A DNA stretch of 64,000 nucleotides from Brevibacterium marinum (GTDB lineage: Bacteria > Actinomycetota > Actinomycetes > Actinomycetales > Brevibacteriaceae), in contig NZ_JAATJN010000001.1 in the NCBI RefSeq assembly GCF_011927955.1, positions 620,001 through 684,000 of the forward strand, in the 5' to 3' direction. Positions 24,951 to 32,419 of the stretch are shown here, piece by piece (the first letter of the stretch is position 1; each line of letters opens with the position of its first letter). Both the position numbers and the translations under genes were made by a program. A model generated the notes under the pieces. That model saw only the letters and a program-made list of their open reading frames with translations. It had not been told where the DNA came from and ran no database searches.

Positions 24951-26047
24951 AGCTGTTCGACCTCGACCCATGTGCGCTCGGCCGCCGATCTGAGTACGGC
25001 ATCCGTCACAAGTGCCGCGCGGACGCCGTCGGCCAGCATCGGCACACCTTCACGCTTCTCACCGGCGAAGACGGCGTAGGAATCGGCGACGAAGGCGTTG
25101 AATGCGTCCTGGTACCCCTGGGGGTGTCCCGCCGGAACCGTGCACAGGCGAGCGGCGTCGGGAGACAGGGAGTCGGGGTCGCGCAGGAGGAGCCGGCTGC
25201 CGGCACGGCGACCTATCCACAGCTGCTCGGGCTGTTCCTGTGCGAACTGCAGGCTCTCTTCGGTGCCGGCTATCTCGACGACAAGTCCGTTCTTGCGTCC
25301 CGGTGCCAGCTGGGAGATGAGCACCGAGCCGATTCCCCCGCCACTCATCTCGACCGTCATCGCCACGGTGTCCTCCGTGGTCACCTGCGCTCCGCCTCGG
25401 CGAGGGTGAACGGTTCTCGTCGTTGCGACCACGGACACGATGCGCTCGTCGGTGACGAATTCGATGAGGTCGACGAGGTGGGAGCCGATGTCCGCGAAGG
25501 CGCGGGAGGGTCCTCCGGAGCCGGCGTCGACTCTCCAGTTGTCGTCGTCGGCGCTCAGCAGCCAATCCTGCAGATAGCTGGCATCGATGGTCAGCAGCGC
25601 CCCCGCTTCGCCTCGCCGGATGCGGGCGCGGGCCTCGCGGACCATCGGGTGATAGCGGTAGACGAACGGTACGGTTCCGTTCAGCCCGTGTGATCTCGCA
25701 CCCTCGAGGATGGAGCGGGCAGCGGTGGGATCGGTGGCCAGCGGCTTCTCACAGATGATGTCGAAGCCCGAGTCGAGGGCCTTCAGCGAGTGTTCGGCGT
25801 GGATGCTGTTCGGGGTGCAGACATGGACGACGTCGAGGTCCTGCTCGAAGAGATCCTCCGCGGTCACGGCGATGTCGTAGCCGAACTCCGCTGCGGCCCT
25901 GCGGCTGCCGGCGGCTCCCGAGGTCGCGATCGCGGTGAACCGGGCTCCGGCTGTGCGGGCGGCCCGAGTGTGTGTGCGGGCCATGAAGCCGCCTCCCAAC
26001 ATCCCGATGCGAGGTGGAGGGGCGGAAGTCTGGGCAACAGTGTCCAT
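24947..26047 (-). CDS. Gfo/Idh/MocA-family oxidoreductase
   Basis: A 366-residue NAD(P)-dependent dehydrogenase of sugars or cyclitols. The Rossmann motif is IGMLGGGFMARTHTRAA near the start. The catalytic motif CEKPLATD (Lys in EKP, near residue 96) and the C-terminal domain with GGGIGSVLISQLAPGRKNG follow. The start at MDTVAQ is chosen because upstream residues do not fit the fold. It is divergent from a ROK regulator, and a truncated ABC-ATPase gene overlaps its end. The layout is that of a sugar or inositol operon that has lost its transporter, so the enzyme may now be orphaned or fed by another uptake system. Confidence 0.87.
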   Translation of the reverse strand: MDTVAQTSAPPPRIGMLGGGFMARTHTRAARTAGARFTAIATSGAAGSRRAAAEFGYDIAVTAEDLFEQDLDVVHVCTPNSIHAEHSLKALDSGFDIICEKPLATDPTAARSILEGARSHGLNGTVPFVYRYHPMVREARARIRRGEAGALLTIDASYLQDWLLSADDDNWRVDAGSGGPSRAFADIGSHLVDLIEFVTDERIVSVVATTRTVHPRRGGAQVTTEDTVAMTVEMSGGGIGSVLISQLAPGRKNGLVVEIAGTEESLQFAQEQPEQLWIGRRAGSRLLLRDPDSLSPDAARLCTVPAGHPQGYQDAFNAFVADSYAVFAGEKREGVPMLADGVRAALVTDAVLRSAAERTWVEVEQL

Positions 26048-26156
26048 TGACCATTCTGATTCCAACTTGCCCGCTTTTGTCAAGATATTTTTACAAGCTG
26101 TGTCTCGATCGTCATCTTCGGCAAAGATGCTTTACCGAATGTGTTTTACTGAAGGC
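26048..26156. promoter_or_regulatory. AT-rich divergent control region
   Basis: This 109-bp gap between the Gfo/Idh and ROK genes is much richer in A and T than its flanks. It contains TTGTCA near 26077 and TTTTTACAA near 26089, which are partly inverted. CTTTACCGAATG and TTTTACTGAAGG follow near 26130-26154. Such sites are expected for a ROK repressor that controls both directions, but no single clear operator can be fixed by eye. Confidence 0.4.
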
Positions 26157-27344
26157 ATGAGCCAGGTGACCGTTTCGCAAGCCCCCGATCTGTCGCATGC
26201 CGGTGGGCTCTTCCAGTTGCTGCGTGACGGGCGGCCGCGGACTCGGGCCGATCTGGCGAAGTCGACCGGCCTCTCGCGTCCCACCGTCGCGCAGAGGATC
26301 GACCAGCTGCTCGGCCTCGGACTCATCACCCCCGTCAGCGCCGCCGTCTCGACAGGCGGTCGGCCGAGCTCGCAGTTCGCCTTCAATCCGCAGGCCAGAG
26401 TGGTCGTCGCCGCGGACTTCGGCGCCTCACACGCTCGCCTGGCCGTCACGGACCTGACCGGCACCGTGCTGGCAGAACTCGGCGAGGAACGTGAGATCTC
26501 AGAGGGACCCGACAGCGCCATCGAATGGCTGACCGCCTCGGCGCTGGGCCTGCTCGGCGAGGCCGAACGCAGTCCCGCGGACGTGGTCGGGGTGGGCATC
26601 GGCCTGCCCGGGCCCGTCGAATTCTCGACCGGACGCCCGATCAATCCGCCCATCATGCCCGGCTGGGACCGCTTCGATCTGCCCGGCGCCCTCAAGCAGA
26701 CGTTCTCCGCCCCGGTCCTCGTCGACAATGACGTCAACATCATGGCCCTCGGCGAGCGCAGCTCGGCCTGGCCGGAGACCACGGATCTCATCTTCGTCAA
26801 GGTGGCCACCGGCATCGGCGCAGGCATCATCTCCGGCGGCTCACTGCGCCGCGGCTCGCACGGCGCCGCGGGAGACATCGGCCACGTCGCCCTGCCTCGC
26901 GCTGCCGAAGTTCCCTGTGCCTGCGGCAATCGCGGTTGCCTGGAGGCCGTCGCTTCGGGACGCGCGATCGCCGGCGAACTCGCGCGATCGGGGGCGGCGA
27001 CGGCGACTCCGGCCGACGTCATGGGACTCGTCAAGACCGGCGACCTGCAGGCGATTCAGGCCGTGCGCCGAGCCGGCCGCGACCTCGGCGAGGTCCTCAC
27101 CACCTGCGTGAGCCTGATGAATCCCTCCCTCATTCTCATCGGCGGGACCATGGCGCAGGCGGCCGAGCATCTTGTGGCCGGGGTCCGCGAGGTCGTCTAT
27201 GCGCGCTCGGTCCCCCTGTCGACCGAACACCTGACGATCGCCCCCTCCAGAGCGGCCGGAGACGCCGCCATCCTGGGGGCGGCGCACCTGGCCATCGATG
27301 CGGCCCTCTCCCCCGACCGGATCGCCGCCGCCTTCAGCCGCTGA
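26157..27344 (+). CDS. ROK-family transcriptional regulator
   Basis: A 395-residue sugar-responsive repressor (NagC/XylR type). The winged helix-turn-helix at about 10-70 contains RTRADLAKSTGLSRPTVAQR. The ROK domain follows, with the phosphate loop DFGASHARLAVTDLTG, the block GVGIGLPGPV, and the zinc motif CACGNRGCLEA. DNDVNIMALGE and GDIGHV are the usual sugar-contact blocks. The ATG at 26157 gives the normal family N-terminus. Being divergent from the Gfo/Idh gene, it presumably regulated the sugar operon whose transporter is now lost. Confidence 0.9.
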   Translation: MSQVTVSQAPDLSHAGGLFQLLRDGRPRTRADLAKSTGLSRPTVAQRIDQLLGLGLITPVSAAVSTGGRPSSQFAFNPQARVVVAADFGASHARLAVTDLTGTVLAELGEEREISEGPDSAIEWLTASALGLLGEAERSPADVVGVGIGLPGPVEFSTGRPINPPIMPGWDRFDLPGALKQTFSAPVLVDNDVNIMALGERSSAWPETTDLIFVKVATGIGAGIISGGSLRRGSHGAAGDIGHVALPRAAEVPCACGNRGCLEAVASGRAIAGELARSGAATATPADVMGLVKTGDLQAIQAVRRAGRDLGEVLTTCVSLMNPSLILIGGTMAQAAEHLVAGVREVVYARSVPLSTEHLTIAPSRAAGDAAILGAAHLAIDAALSPDRIAAAFSR

Positions 27345-27646
27345 GTCTGCGTCCGACTCCGCTTCCTCGCACCGGACTCCACCCTCGCCCGGTCAGCCGC
27401 CTCGGATGCGGCAGCCTCCTTGCGATCGCGGCCGCCCTTTACCACTCGGTAACTGTGGGCTGGCGGTCGAAAACCGCTGAGATCTCGACCGGATCCCCAC
27501 CATGACGCGCTCGCCGCAGCGTTGTTCGCTTCCTCAGAACCCGCGGTGCGTCGTGTCCCTGATCCCCAAGTCTGCGCCCGACCCCATTATCATGGAAGGT
27601 GCGTGCCCCACAACGCAGCTGCGTTCCCGCAACGAAGGAGCCCCTC
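27345..27646. other. Intergenic stretch between the ROK and phzF genes
   Basis: This 302-bp gap holds degenerate GC-rich repeats just after the ROK stop, the palindromic element B (27455-27500), and a possible -10 box TATCAT at 27588-27593 for the PhzF gene. I see no gene in it. Confidence 0.5.
27455..27500. repeat. Palindromic intergenic element, copy B
   Basis: The left arm GTGGGCTGGCGGTCGAAAAC (27455-27474) and the right arm at 27481-27500 are imperfectly inverted, with the core CGGTCGA/TCGACCG conserved. The flank CCACCATGACG matches the flank CCACTATGACG of copy A. It lies between two genes in the same direction, so a simple terminator role would serve the ROK gene only. Confidence 0.7.
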
Positions 27647-28486
27647 TTGCCCCACAATCGAGCATTTGCCCAGGTCGATGTCTTCTCCGACGAACCCTAT
27701 CGCGGCAATCCGGTCGCAGTGATCCTCGATGCCGAGGGACTCAGCAATGAGGAGATGGCTCGGATCGCGAACTGGACGAACCTGTCGGAGACCACCTTCG
27801 TGCTCCCGCCGTCCACTCCGAACGCCGATTACCGTCTGCGCATCTTCACCCCGGTCCGTGAGCTCCCCTTCGCCGGTCACCCCACCTTGGGCTCGGCGGC
27901 AGCCTGGCTGGAAGCCGGCGGCATTCCCCACAATGAAGGGACCATCGTCCAGGAGTGCGGTGCCGGACTCGTCAATCTCCGCCGAGGCGGCCGGAACCTG
28001 GCCTTCGCCGCTCCCGATCCGATTCGGTCCGGCGATCTCGACGAGGGCCTCGTCGCCCGGGTCGCAGCCGCCCTGCATGTCGATCGCAGTGAGATCCTCG
28101 GCCATCAATGGGTCGACAACGGCCCCGGGTGGGCCGCGGTGAGACTCGCGAGCGCACAGCAAGTCCTCGACCTGGAACCGGACTTCTCGCAGATCCCCGA
28201 CATCAAACTCGGCGTCCTGGGGCCCCACCCCGAGGACGCCGAACACGAGTATGAGATCCGCGCCTTCGTCCCCGGAGTCGGAGTCGCCGAGGACCCCGTC
28301 ACCGGCAGCCTCAACGCTTCGGTCGCCCAATGGCTCATCGGGTCCGGGATCGCACCGGAGAGATACACGGTCACGCAGGGCACCGCCCTGGGACGGGCCG
28401 GCGTCATCGCCATCTCTCATGAGGACGACGAGGTATGGGTCGGCGGTCCGACGACGGTGTGCTTGAGAGGAACGGCATTCGCATGA
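27647..28486 (+). CDS. PhzF-family isomerase/epimerase
   Basis: A 279-residue member of the PhzF/DapF-fold family. AFAQVDVFSDEPYRGNPVAVI with the catalytic Glu of SETTFVLPP, PFAGHPTLGSA and the late VTGSLNASVAQWL are the diagnostic blocks. Despite the name, most members are not in phenazine operons, and no other phenazine gene is seen here. The TTG at 27647 is chosen because AAGGAG ends 6 bases before it. The stop overlaps the next ATG as ATGA, so it is co-translated with an isoprenylcysteine-methyltransferase-like membrane protein. Confidence 0.85.
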   Translation: MPHNRAFAQVDVFSDEPYRGNPVAVILDAEGLSNEEMARIANWTNLSETTFVLPPSTPNADYRLRIFTPVRELPFAGHPTLGSAAAWLEAGGIPHNEGTIVQECGAGLVNLRRGGRNLAFAAPDPIRSGDLDEGLVARVAAALHVDRSEILGHQWVDNGPGWAAVRLASAQQVLDLEPDFSQIPDIKLGVLGPHPEDAEHEYEIRAFVPGVGVAEDPVTGSLNASVAQWLIGSGIAPERYTVTQGTALGRAGVIAISHEDDEVWVGGPTTVCLRGTAFA

Positions 28487-29511
28487 GTCGAGCAGCCGAC
28501 AAACAGAAGGCAGGGAGCAGACACAACAAGCGCAACAGGCCGCTGAGGATCTTCCACGGCCGCATGTACTTCGCCCTCCAGGCCCTCGCCGGCGCCGCCT
28601 GGTGGCTCGGCGTGACCATGCTTCCCAGACTGCGCGAGGCGACTCTGGGCGGCCTCGACCCGATGCTCGTCGCCGTCGTCGGCATCCCGCTCTTCGTCAT
28701 CGCCTCAGGATTGGCCGCACTCCACCTGCGATGGGCGGTGTGGATCACCCTCGGCTGGACTGCGCTCGTCGCGGTCTTCATGGCCATCTATGCCACCATC
28801 ACCACCGAGGCGGGACTGGGTGCCGTGCTCATGATCTCGGCGACGGTGGGCAGCGTCATCGCCGGGATCCTCGTGTTCGTCGGCAGGATACCGTCCGAGC
28901 GGCTCCTCATAGGACCGTTCGCCTTCCGCAGCTCTCGCACCCGCGTCCGGTCCCAGGTCCTGGTCAGCACCATCATCCAGATCATGGTCCTCTGGGGCGT
29001 CTTCCTCATCGTCGTGCCGGCGATCATCAACTCATTCGAAGTCCGCTGGAACCTGGCCGTGAAGTTCCCCATCCTCGTCGCAGTGGCCGGCTTCGCCCTC
29101 CTCGCCTTCGCGAGCGTGCTCGGGGTGTGGTCGGCCCGGACGATTGCGAACTTCGGTTCCGGCACCCCGCTGCCGTCAGCAATGGCGAACCACCTCGTCG
29201 TTCGGGGCCCTTATGAATTCGTCCGCAACCCGATGGCGATCGCCGGCATCGCTCAGGGTGTGGCGATCGGGCTGTTCATCGGCTCGTGGTTGGTCATCGT
29301 CTATGCCATCGTCGGATCGCTGCTGTGGAACTGGCTGATCCGCCCTCATGAGGAGGCCGATCTCAGACAGCGCTTCGGCGCCGAGTTCGATGAGTACTGC
29401 CGCCGCGTCTCCTGCTGGGTGCCGACGTTCTCCCAGCCCCCGGACGAGGAAGAGGCCGACGGGGAGAACACCGGCCCTGAAGACAGCGGTGCCCTCAGAC
29501 GGGAAGAGTAG
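28483..29511 (+). CDS. ICMT/NnrU-like membrane methyltransferase family protein
   Basis: A 342-residue membrane protein with about eight hydrophobic segments. The C-terminal part has the isoprenylcysteine carboxyl methyltransferase-like signature: LVVRGPYEFVRNPMAIAG, then RPHEEADLRQRFGAEFDEYC near residue 310. In this superfamily those blocks bind S-adenosylmethionine and the lipid substrate. The first half (five helices) is not part of the catalytic core. The tail is acidic. It is coupled to the PhzF gene by ATGA. The substrate is unknown. Confidence 0.75.
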   Translation: MSRAADKQKAGSRHNKRNRPLRIFHGRMYFALQALAGAAWWLGVTMLPRLREATLGGLDPMLVAVVGIPLFVIASGLAALHLRWAVWITLGWTALVAVFMAIYATITTEAGLGAVLMISATVGSVIAGILVFVGRIPSERLLIGPFAFRSSRTRVRSQVLVSTIIQIMVLWGVFLIVVPAIINSFEVRWNLAVKFPILVAVAGFALLAFASVLGVWSARTIANFGSGTPLPSAMANHLVVRGPYEFVRNPMAIAGIAQGVAIGLFIGSWLVIVYAIVGSLLWNWLIRPHEEADLRQRFGAEFDEYCRRVSCWVPTFSQPPDEEEADGENTGPEDSGALRREE

Positions 29512-29535
29512 TACCCGGCCATGGCCACCTCGGCC

Positions 29536-29904
29536 TCAGCTCGCGTCGTGCATCGTCACCGAATAGCCGTCGAGATCGACGAAGGTGAATGTCAGGCCGA
29601 AAGGGCTCGGTGCCGGAGCTCGCAGAATCTCGACGCCGGATTCGACGAGACTGTCGTGCAGCGCCTGTGAGTCATCACAGCTGAACCACAGCGCCACTCC
29701 GGTTCCCGGTCGCTCGACCGAGTCGAGATCGATGTCAGGCAACGGCTCACGGACAGCGAACGGTATCGGTGAGGTGGCGAAGAGGACTGCACCGGGAGGG
29801 GCCGCGGGAGCCCGCTTGAGTCCGATTCGCGTTTCGTAGAATTCAGCCGCCTTCTCGAGATCTCGCACCTGCAGTGCGACGAAATCCGGTCCTGTCACGG
29901 TCAT
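29536..29904 (-). CDS. VOC-family protein (glyoxalase/bleomycin-resistance fold)
   Basis: A 122-residue single-domain VOC protein: FVALQVRDLEKAAEFYETRIGLKR at the start and FTFVDLDGYSVTMHD at the end show the paired beta-alpha-beta-beta-beta units. The start at 29904 follows GGGAAC. It is divergent from a MarR regulator across 119 bp that hold a perfect inverted repeat. Such pairs commonly deal with electrophiles or xenobiotics; the substrate here is unknown. Confidence 0.82.
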   Translation of the reverse strand: MTVTGPDFVALQVRDLEKAAEFYETRIGLKRAPAAPPGAVLFATSPIPFAVREPLPDIDLDSVERPGTGVALWFSCDDSQALHDSLVESGVEILRAPAPSPFGLTFTFVDLDGYSVTMHDAS

Positions 29905-29981
29905 GATGGTTCCCTTCGCTGAGCGGCGGCCCCGCCCCGCAATTAGCCTGTGCCGAGGGCCGCGGCGTTTCGATTCTTGTT

Positions 29982-29997
29982 TGTCAGGTTCCTGACA
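29982..29997. promoter_or_regulatory. MarR operator palindrome
   Basis: TGTCAGG (29982-29988), TT and CCTGACA (29991-29997) form a perfect inverted repeat upstream of the MarR-type gene. A weaker related repeat, TGTATGTCAGAATACTTACA, follows near 30005-30024 and runs up to its ATG. The MarR protein probably binds both and controls the divergent VOC gene as well. Confidence 0.65.
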
Positions 29998-30023
29998 TAA
30001 TGAATGTATGTCAGAATACTTAC

Positions 30024-30497
30024 ATGAGTCAAGAGCCAAAGACGTCCCCCGAGTCAGAGACACCCCCGCCACTCGAGGCGATGATCGGATATCAGCTCAA
30101 ACATCTGCAGTCGGCGCTGCGCTCGCGCATGGACGATGCGCTGCGGTCGATCGGGCTGTCGACCCCGCAGTACGCCTGCCTCGAACTGCTGCGCCGAACC
30201 CCGGGCGCATCGAACTCGGAGCTCGCGCGGGGAGCCTTCGTCACTCGGCAGACGATGAACACGCTGCTGCGCGGGCTGCAGGAGCGAGGCCTCGTGACCC
30301 GGCCGACGAAGGCGTCGACCGGCAGGGCGCTGCCGACGACACTGACCCCGGACGGTGAGGACGCGCTCGATCAGGCGGTCTCACACGTGGAGAGGATCTC
30401 GGCGCTCATGGTCTCGGCACTCGACGACGAACAGAAGAACAACCTCGGCGAGGCCCTCGATCTCTGCATCGGAGCGCTCGACCCGACGGCCGGCTGA
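30024..30497 (+). CDS. MarR-family transcriptional regulator
   Basis: A 157-residue MarR protein. The winged helix-turn-helix spans about 45-110: STPQYACLELLRRTPGASNS, ELARGAFVTRQTMNTLLRGL, then the wing at RPTKASTGRALPTTLT. The ATG at 30024 is preferred to one eight codons earlier because the operator-like repeat runs to this point. It is divergent from the VOC gene. The ligand is unknown. Confidence 0.87.
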   Translation: MSQEPKTSPESETPPPLEAMIGYQLKHLQSALRSRMDDALRSIGLSTPQYACLELLRRTPGASNSELARGAFVTRQTMNTLLRGLQERGLVTRPTKASTGRALPTTLTPDGEDALDQAVSHVERISALMVSALDDEQKNNLGEALDLCIGALDPTAG

Positions 30498-30616
30498 AAC
30501 GGGCCGACCCGTTGGCAGAACCGACCCGAGCCCCGTTGGCGACAACGGCCCGTCGACAGCGACGGCCCGACCCCCGTCGACACGCTTCCCATCGACAGAA
30601 CTGCCCCGAACCACGC

Positions 30617-31084
30617 CTATCTCACGACGCGGTCGGTGGACTCGGGCCCCTCTCGCGGAGGAAGCAGAACCATCAGGACCAGGGCGAGGACGGCACCGAT
30701 TCCCGCGCCGAGCGTGTTGGTGATCAGGTCGCTGACGGTGGCGTAGCGCGTCGGAGAGAGCAGAGTGGCCTGAGTTCCCTCGATCACGCAGGTGAAAGCG
30801 GCGCCGACCGCCCATCCGATCCACCAGCGCCTGCGCCCCAGGTGGAACGCGAGCAGGAAGCCGAAGGGAACGAACATGGCGACATTGGCCAGTTTCTCGA
30901 CCCGCCCGTAGGTCAGCCACTCGGTCAACCGGTGGGAGGCGAAGAAATCGAGCACTCTGCCGATGGGACCTTCGGGACTGGTGTCGAGCTGCTGCGGCGT
31001 GAGCGTCATGAACGCGATGAACAGGGTATAGAAGATCAGCAGCACCAAGGGGACGTTGCCCACGCGCTGCCGATGACCCGTCAT
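30617..31084 (-). CDS. VanZ-family membrane protein
   Basis: A 155-residue membrane protein. The VanZ signature is seen in LFIAFMTLTP, KLANVAMFVPFGFLLAFHLG and IEGTQATLLSPTRYATVSDL, followed by NTLGAGIGA. There are four membrane segments. VanZ-like proteins are linked to low-level teicoplanin resistance and to phosphoglycan contexts, but most are unassigned. There is no van cluster nearby. The ATG at 31084 gives the standard N-terminus; a GTG 13 codons earlier is less likely. Confidence 0.82.
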   Translation of the reverse strand: MTGHRQRVGNVPLVLLIFYTLFIAFMTLTPQQLDTSPEGPIGRVLDFFASHRLTEWLTYGRVEKLANVAMFVPFGFLLAFHLGRRRWWIGWAVGAAFTCVIEGTQATLLSPTRYATVSDLITNTLGAGIGAVLALVLMVLLPPREGPESTDRVVR

Positions 31085-31179
31085 GGGGCAGACTTTACCG
31101 CCGAACCCTTGAGACCCGGTCAATGACCGGCGACCGGGCCTCCGTCAATGAACCCAGCTTCCGGCTCAGTCGGCTCGGC

Positions 31180-31803
31180 TCAGTCGACCTTGGTCGCGAA
31201 TCGGGCGCTGAGCTCCTCGACCCGCTGGTCGCGGTGCTCCCGACGCATCCATCCTGCACTCTCGAGCAGTCCGATCCCGTGCAGGGCGCCCCAGAACACC
31301 TCCGTGCTCGCGGGATCGCCGATGACGTCGGCCAGCGCGTCGAAGCCGGCGCGCAGCTCTGGCTCGTTGCCCTCCTCCGCAAAGCGAGCATCGAACGGCT
31401 GGCGGAACATCGCCTCGTAGACCGCGGGATGGGCATTGGCGAATTCGAGATACGAGTTCGCCACGGCCGCTATCGCCTGCTTGCCCGTCTTGCCGCCGGC
31501 TGCGGATCGGCATCGCTGCGCGAGGTCGGTGAAGCCTGCAAGCGCGATCGCCAGCATGATCTCCGCCTTGCCCCCGGGAAAGTGACCGTAGAGCACCGGC
31601 TGCGAATATCCGATGGCATCGGCGAGATGCCGGGTTGTCACCGACGCCCACCCATTGCTGTCGGCGCGCTCACGGGCAGCGTCGAGGATCTTCAATCGCC
31701 GCTCGTCATTGCGCTCCTGCCGCTTCGTCCGCGCAGGGTGTACCGACTGCTCCGCCTGCACGGGCCGACTCGCCCGTGCCCGCCGGTCCGCCTGATCCGC
31801 CAT
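31180..31803 (-). CDS. TetR-family transcriptional regulator
   Basis: A 207-residue TetR protein with an Arg/Gln-rich N-terminal 30 residues. The helix-turn-helix at about 35-80 reads RLKILDAARERADSNGWASV, then TRHLADAIGYSQPVLYGHF. The ligand domain contains FRQPFDARFAEEGNEPELRAGFDALADV. An AAGGGGAG box stands before the ATG. It is divergent from a DUF1772-type gene, with a duplicated site between them. This pair is common in actinobacteria, and the regulator most likely represses the membrane protein. Confidence 0.87.
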   Translation of the reverse strand: MADQADRRARASRPVQAEQSVHPARTKRQERNDERRLKILDAARERADSNGWASVTTRHLADAIGYSQPVLYGHFPGGKAEIMLAIALAGFTDLAQRCRSAAGGKTGKQAIAAVANSYLEFANAHPAVYEAMFRQPFDARFAEEGNEPELRAGFDALADVIGDPASTEVFWGALHGIGLLESAGWMRREHRDQRVEELSARFATKVD

Positions 31804-31840
31804 GCGACTCCCCTTGCGCTTCGCCGTCCCCGGACATACT

Positions 31841-31872
31841 CTATCACTGCTAGAAATCCTATCGTTGCTAGA
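31841..31872. promoter_or_regulatory. Duplicated TetR operator
   Basis: CTATCACTGCTAGA (31841-31854) and CTATCGTTGCTAGA (31859-31872) are spaced 18 bp apart, centre to centre, and each is itself an imperfect palindrome (CTA...TAG). The site lies in the 84-bp divergent gap, close to both starts, and should control the TetR gene and the DUF1772-type gene. Confidence 0.65.
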
Positions 31873-31887
31873 TCGAGAGGATCTCCC

Positions 31888-32337
31888 ATGGAACCCGTTC
31901 TCGCCGTCATCACCACGACAGTCGTCGGCCTCATGGTCGGAGTCGAATTCGCGGTCGCCTTCGTCATCAACCCGATCACGCACCGCCTGCCGGTCGCGGC
32001 CTCTCTGGCCGCCCGCACCGACGGCGGACGCATGCTCGGACGCACGATGCCGTTCTGGTACATCGGCTCGCTCGTTCTCACCGTCGGCCTGGCCGTGCTC
32101 ACGTGGGGCTTGACCACCACCCTGGCGCTCATCGCCGCGGGGCTGCTCGCCATCAGCGTGATCATGTCGATCCTGCTGCTGGTCCCGATCAACAACCGCT
32201 CGCTGTCGTGGACCGCGGAGGACCACCCGGAGGATTGGCGCGAACAGTACCGGCGCTGGGACAGATGGCACTACGTCCGCGTGGCGATCATCGTCGCGGC
32301 GTTCGTGCTCATTGCGGTCGCCACCGCCGTGCTCTGA
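31888..32337 (+). CDS. DUF1772-family membrane protein
   Basis: A 149-residue protein with four membrane helices. The polar residues in VEFAVAFVINPITHRL, the NNRSLSW loop and the YRRWDRWHYVRV block are typical of the DUF1772/anthrone-oxygenase-like family. Its stop codon opens the first unit of a 21-bp tandem repeat that fills the gap to the next gene. It is controlled most likely by the divergent TetR protein. No reaction is established. Confidence 0.8.
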   Translation: MEPVLAVITTTVVGLMVGVEFAVAFVINPITHRLPVAASLAARTDGGRMLGRTMPFWYIGSLVLTVGLAVLTWGLTTTLALIAAGLLAISVIMSILLLVPINNRSLSWTAEDHPEDWREQYRRWDRWHYVRVAIIVAAFVLIAVATAVL

Positions 32338-32418
32338 GCACAGGAAGCGATGCTCTGAACACGGCAGGCGATGTTCTGAGCACAGGAAACGGTGCCCTGA
32401 GCACAGCAGACGGTGGGT
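32335..32418. repeat. Four imperfect 21-bp repeats between convergent genes
   Basis: Units start at 32335, 32356, 32377 and 32398. Each begins TGAGCAC or TGAACAC and carries a CRGVARRCGRTG-like core. The first unit includes the stop codon of the DUF1772-type gene and the last ends one base before the stop of the alcohol dehydrogenase gene, so the repeats make up the whole convergent gap. Confidence 0.8.
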
Positions 32419-32419
32419 C

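Noticed and set aside
27647-28486. Phenazine biosynthesis gene
   Set aside because: PhzF-like proteins are widespread outside phenazine clusters, and no other phz gene is in the window.
32335-32418. CRISPR-like array
   Set aside because: The units are contiguous without spacers and there are no cas genes, so it is a simple tandem repeat.
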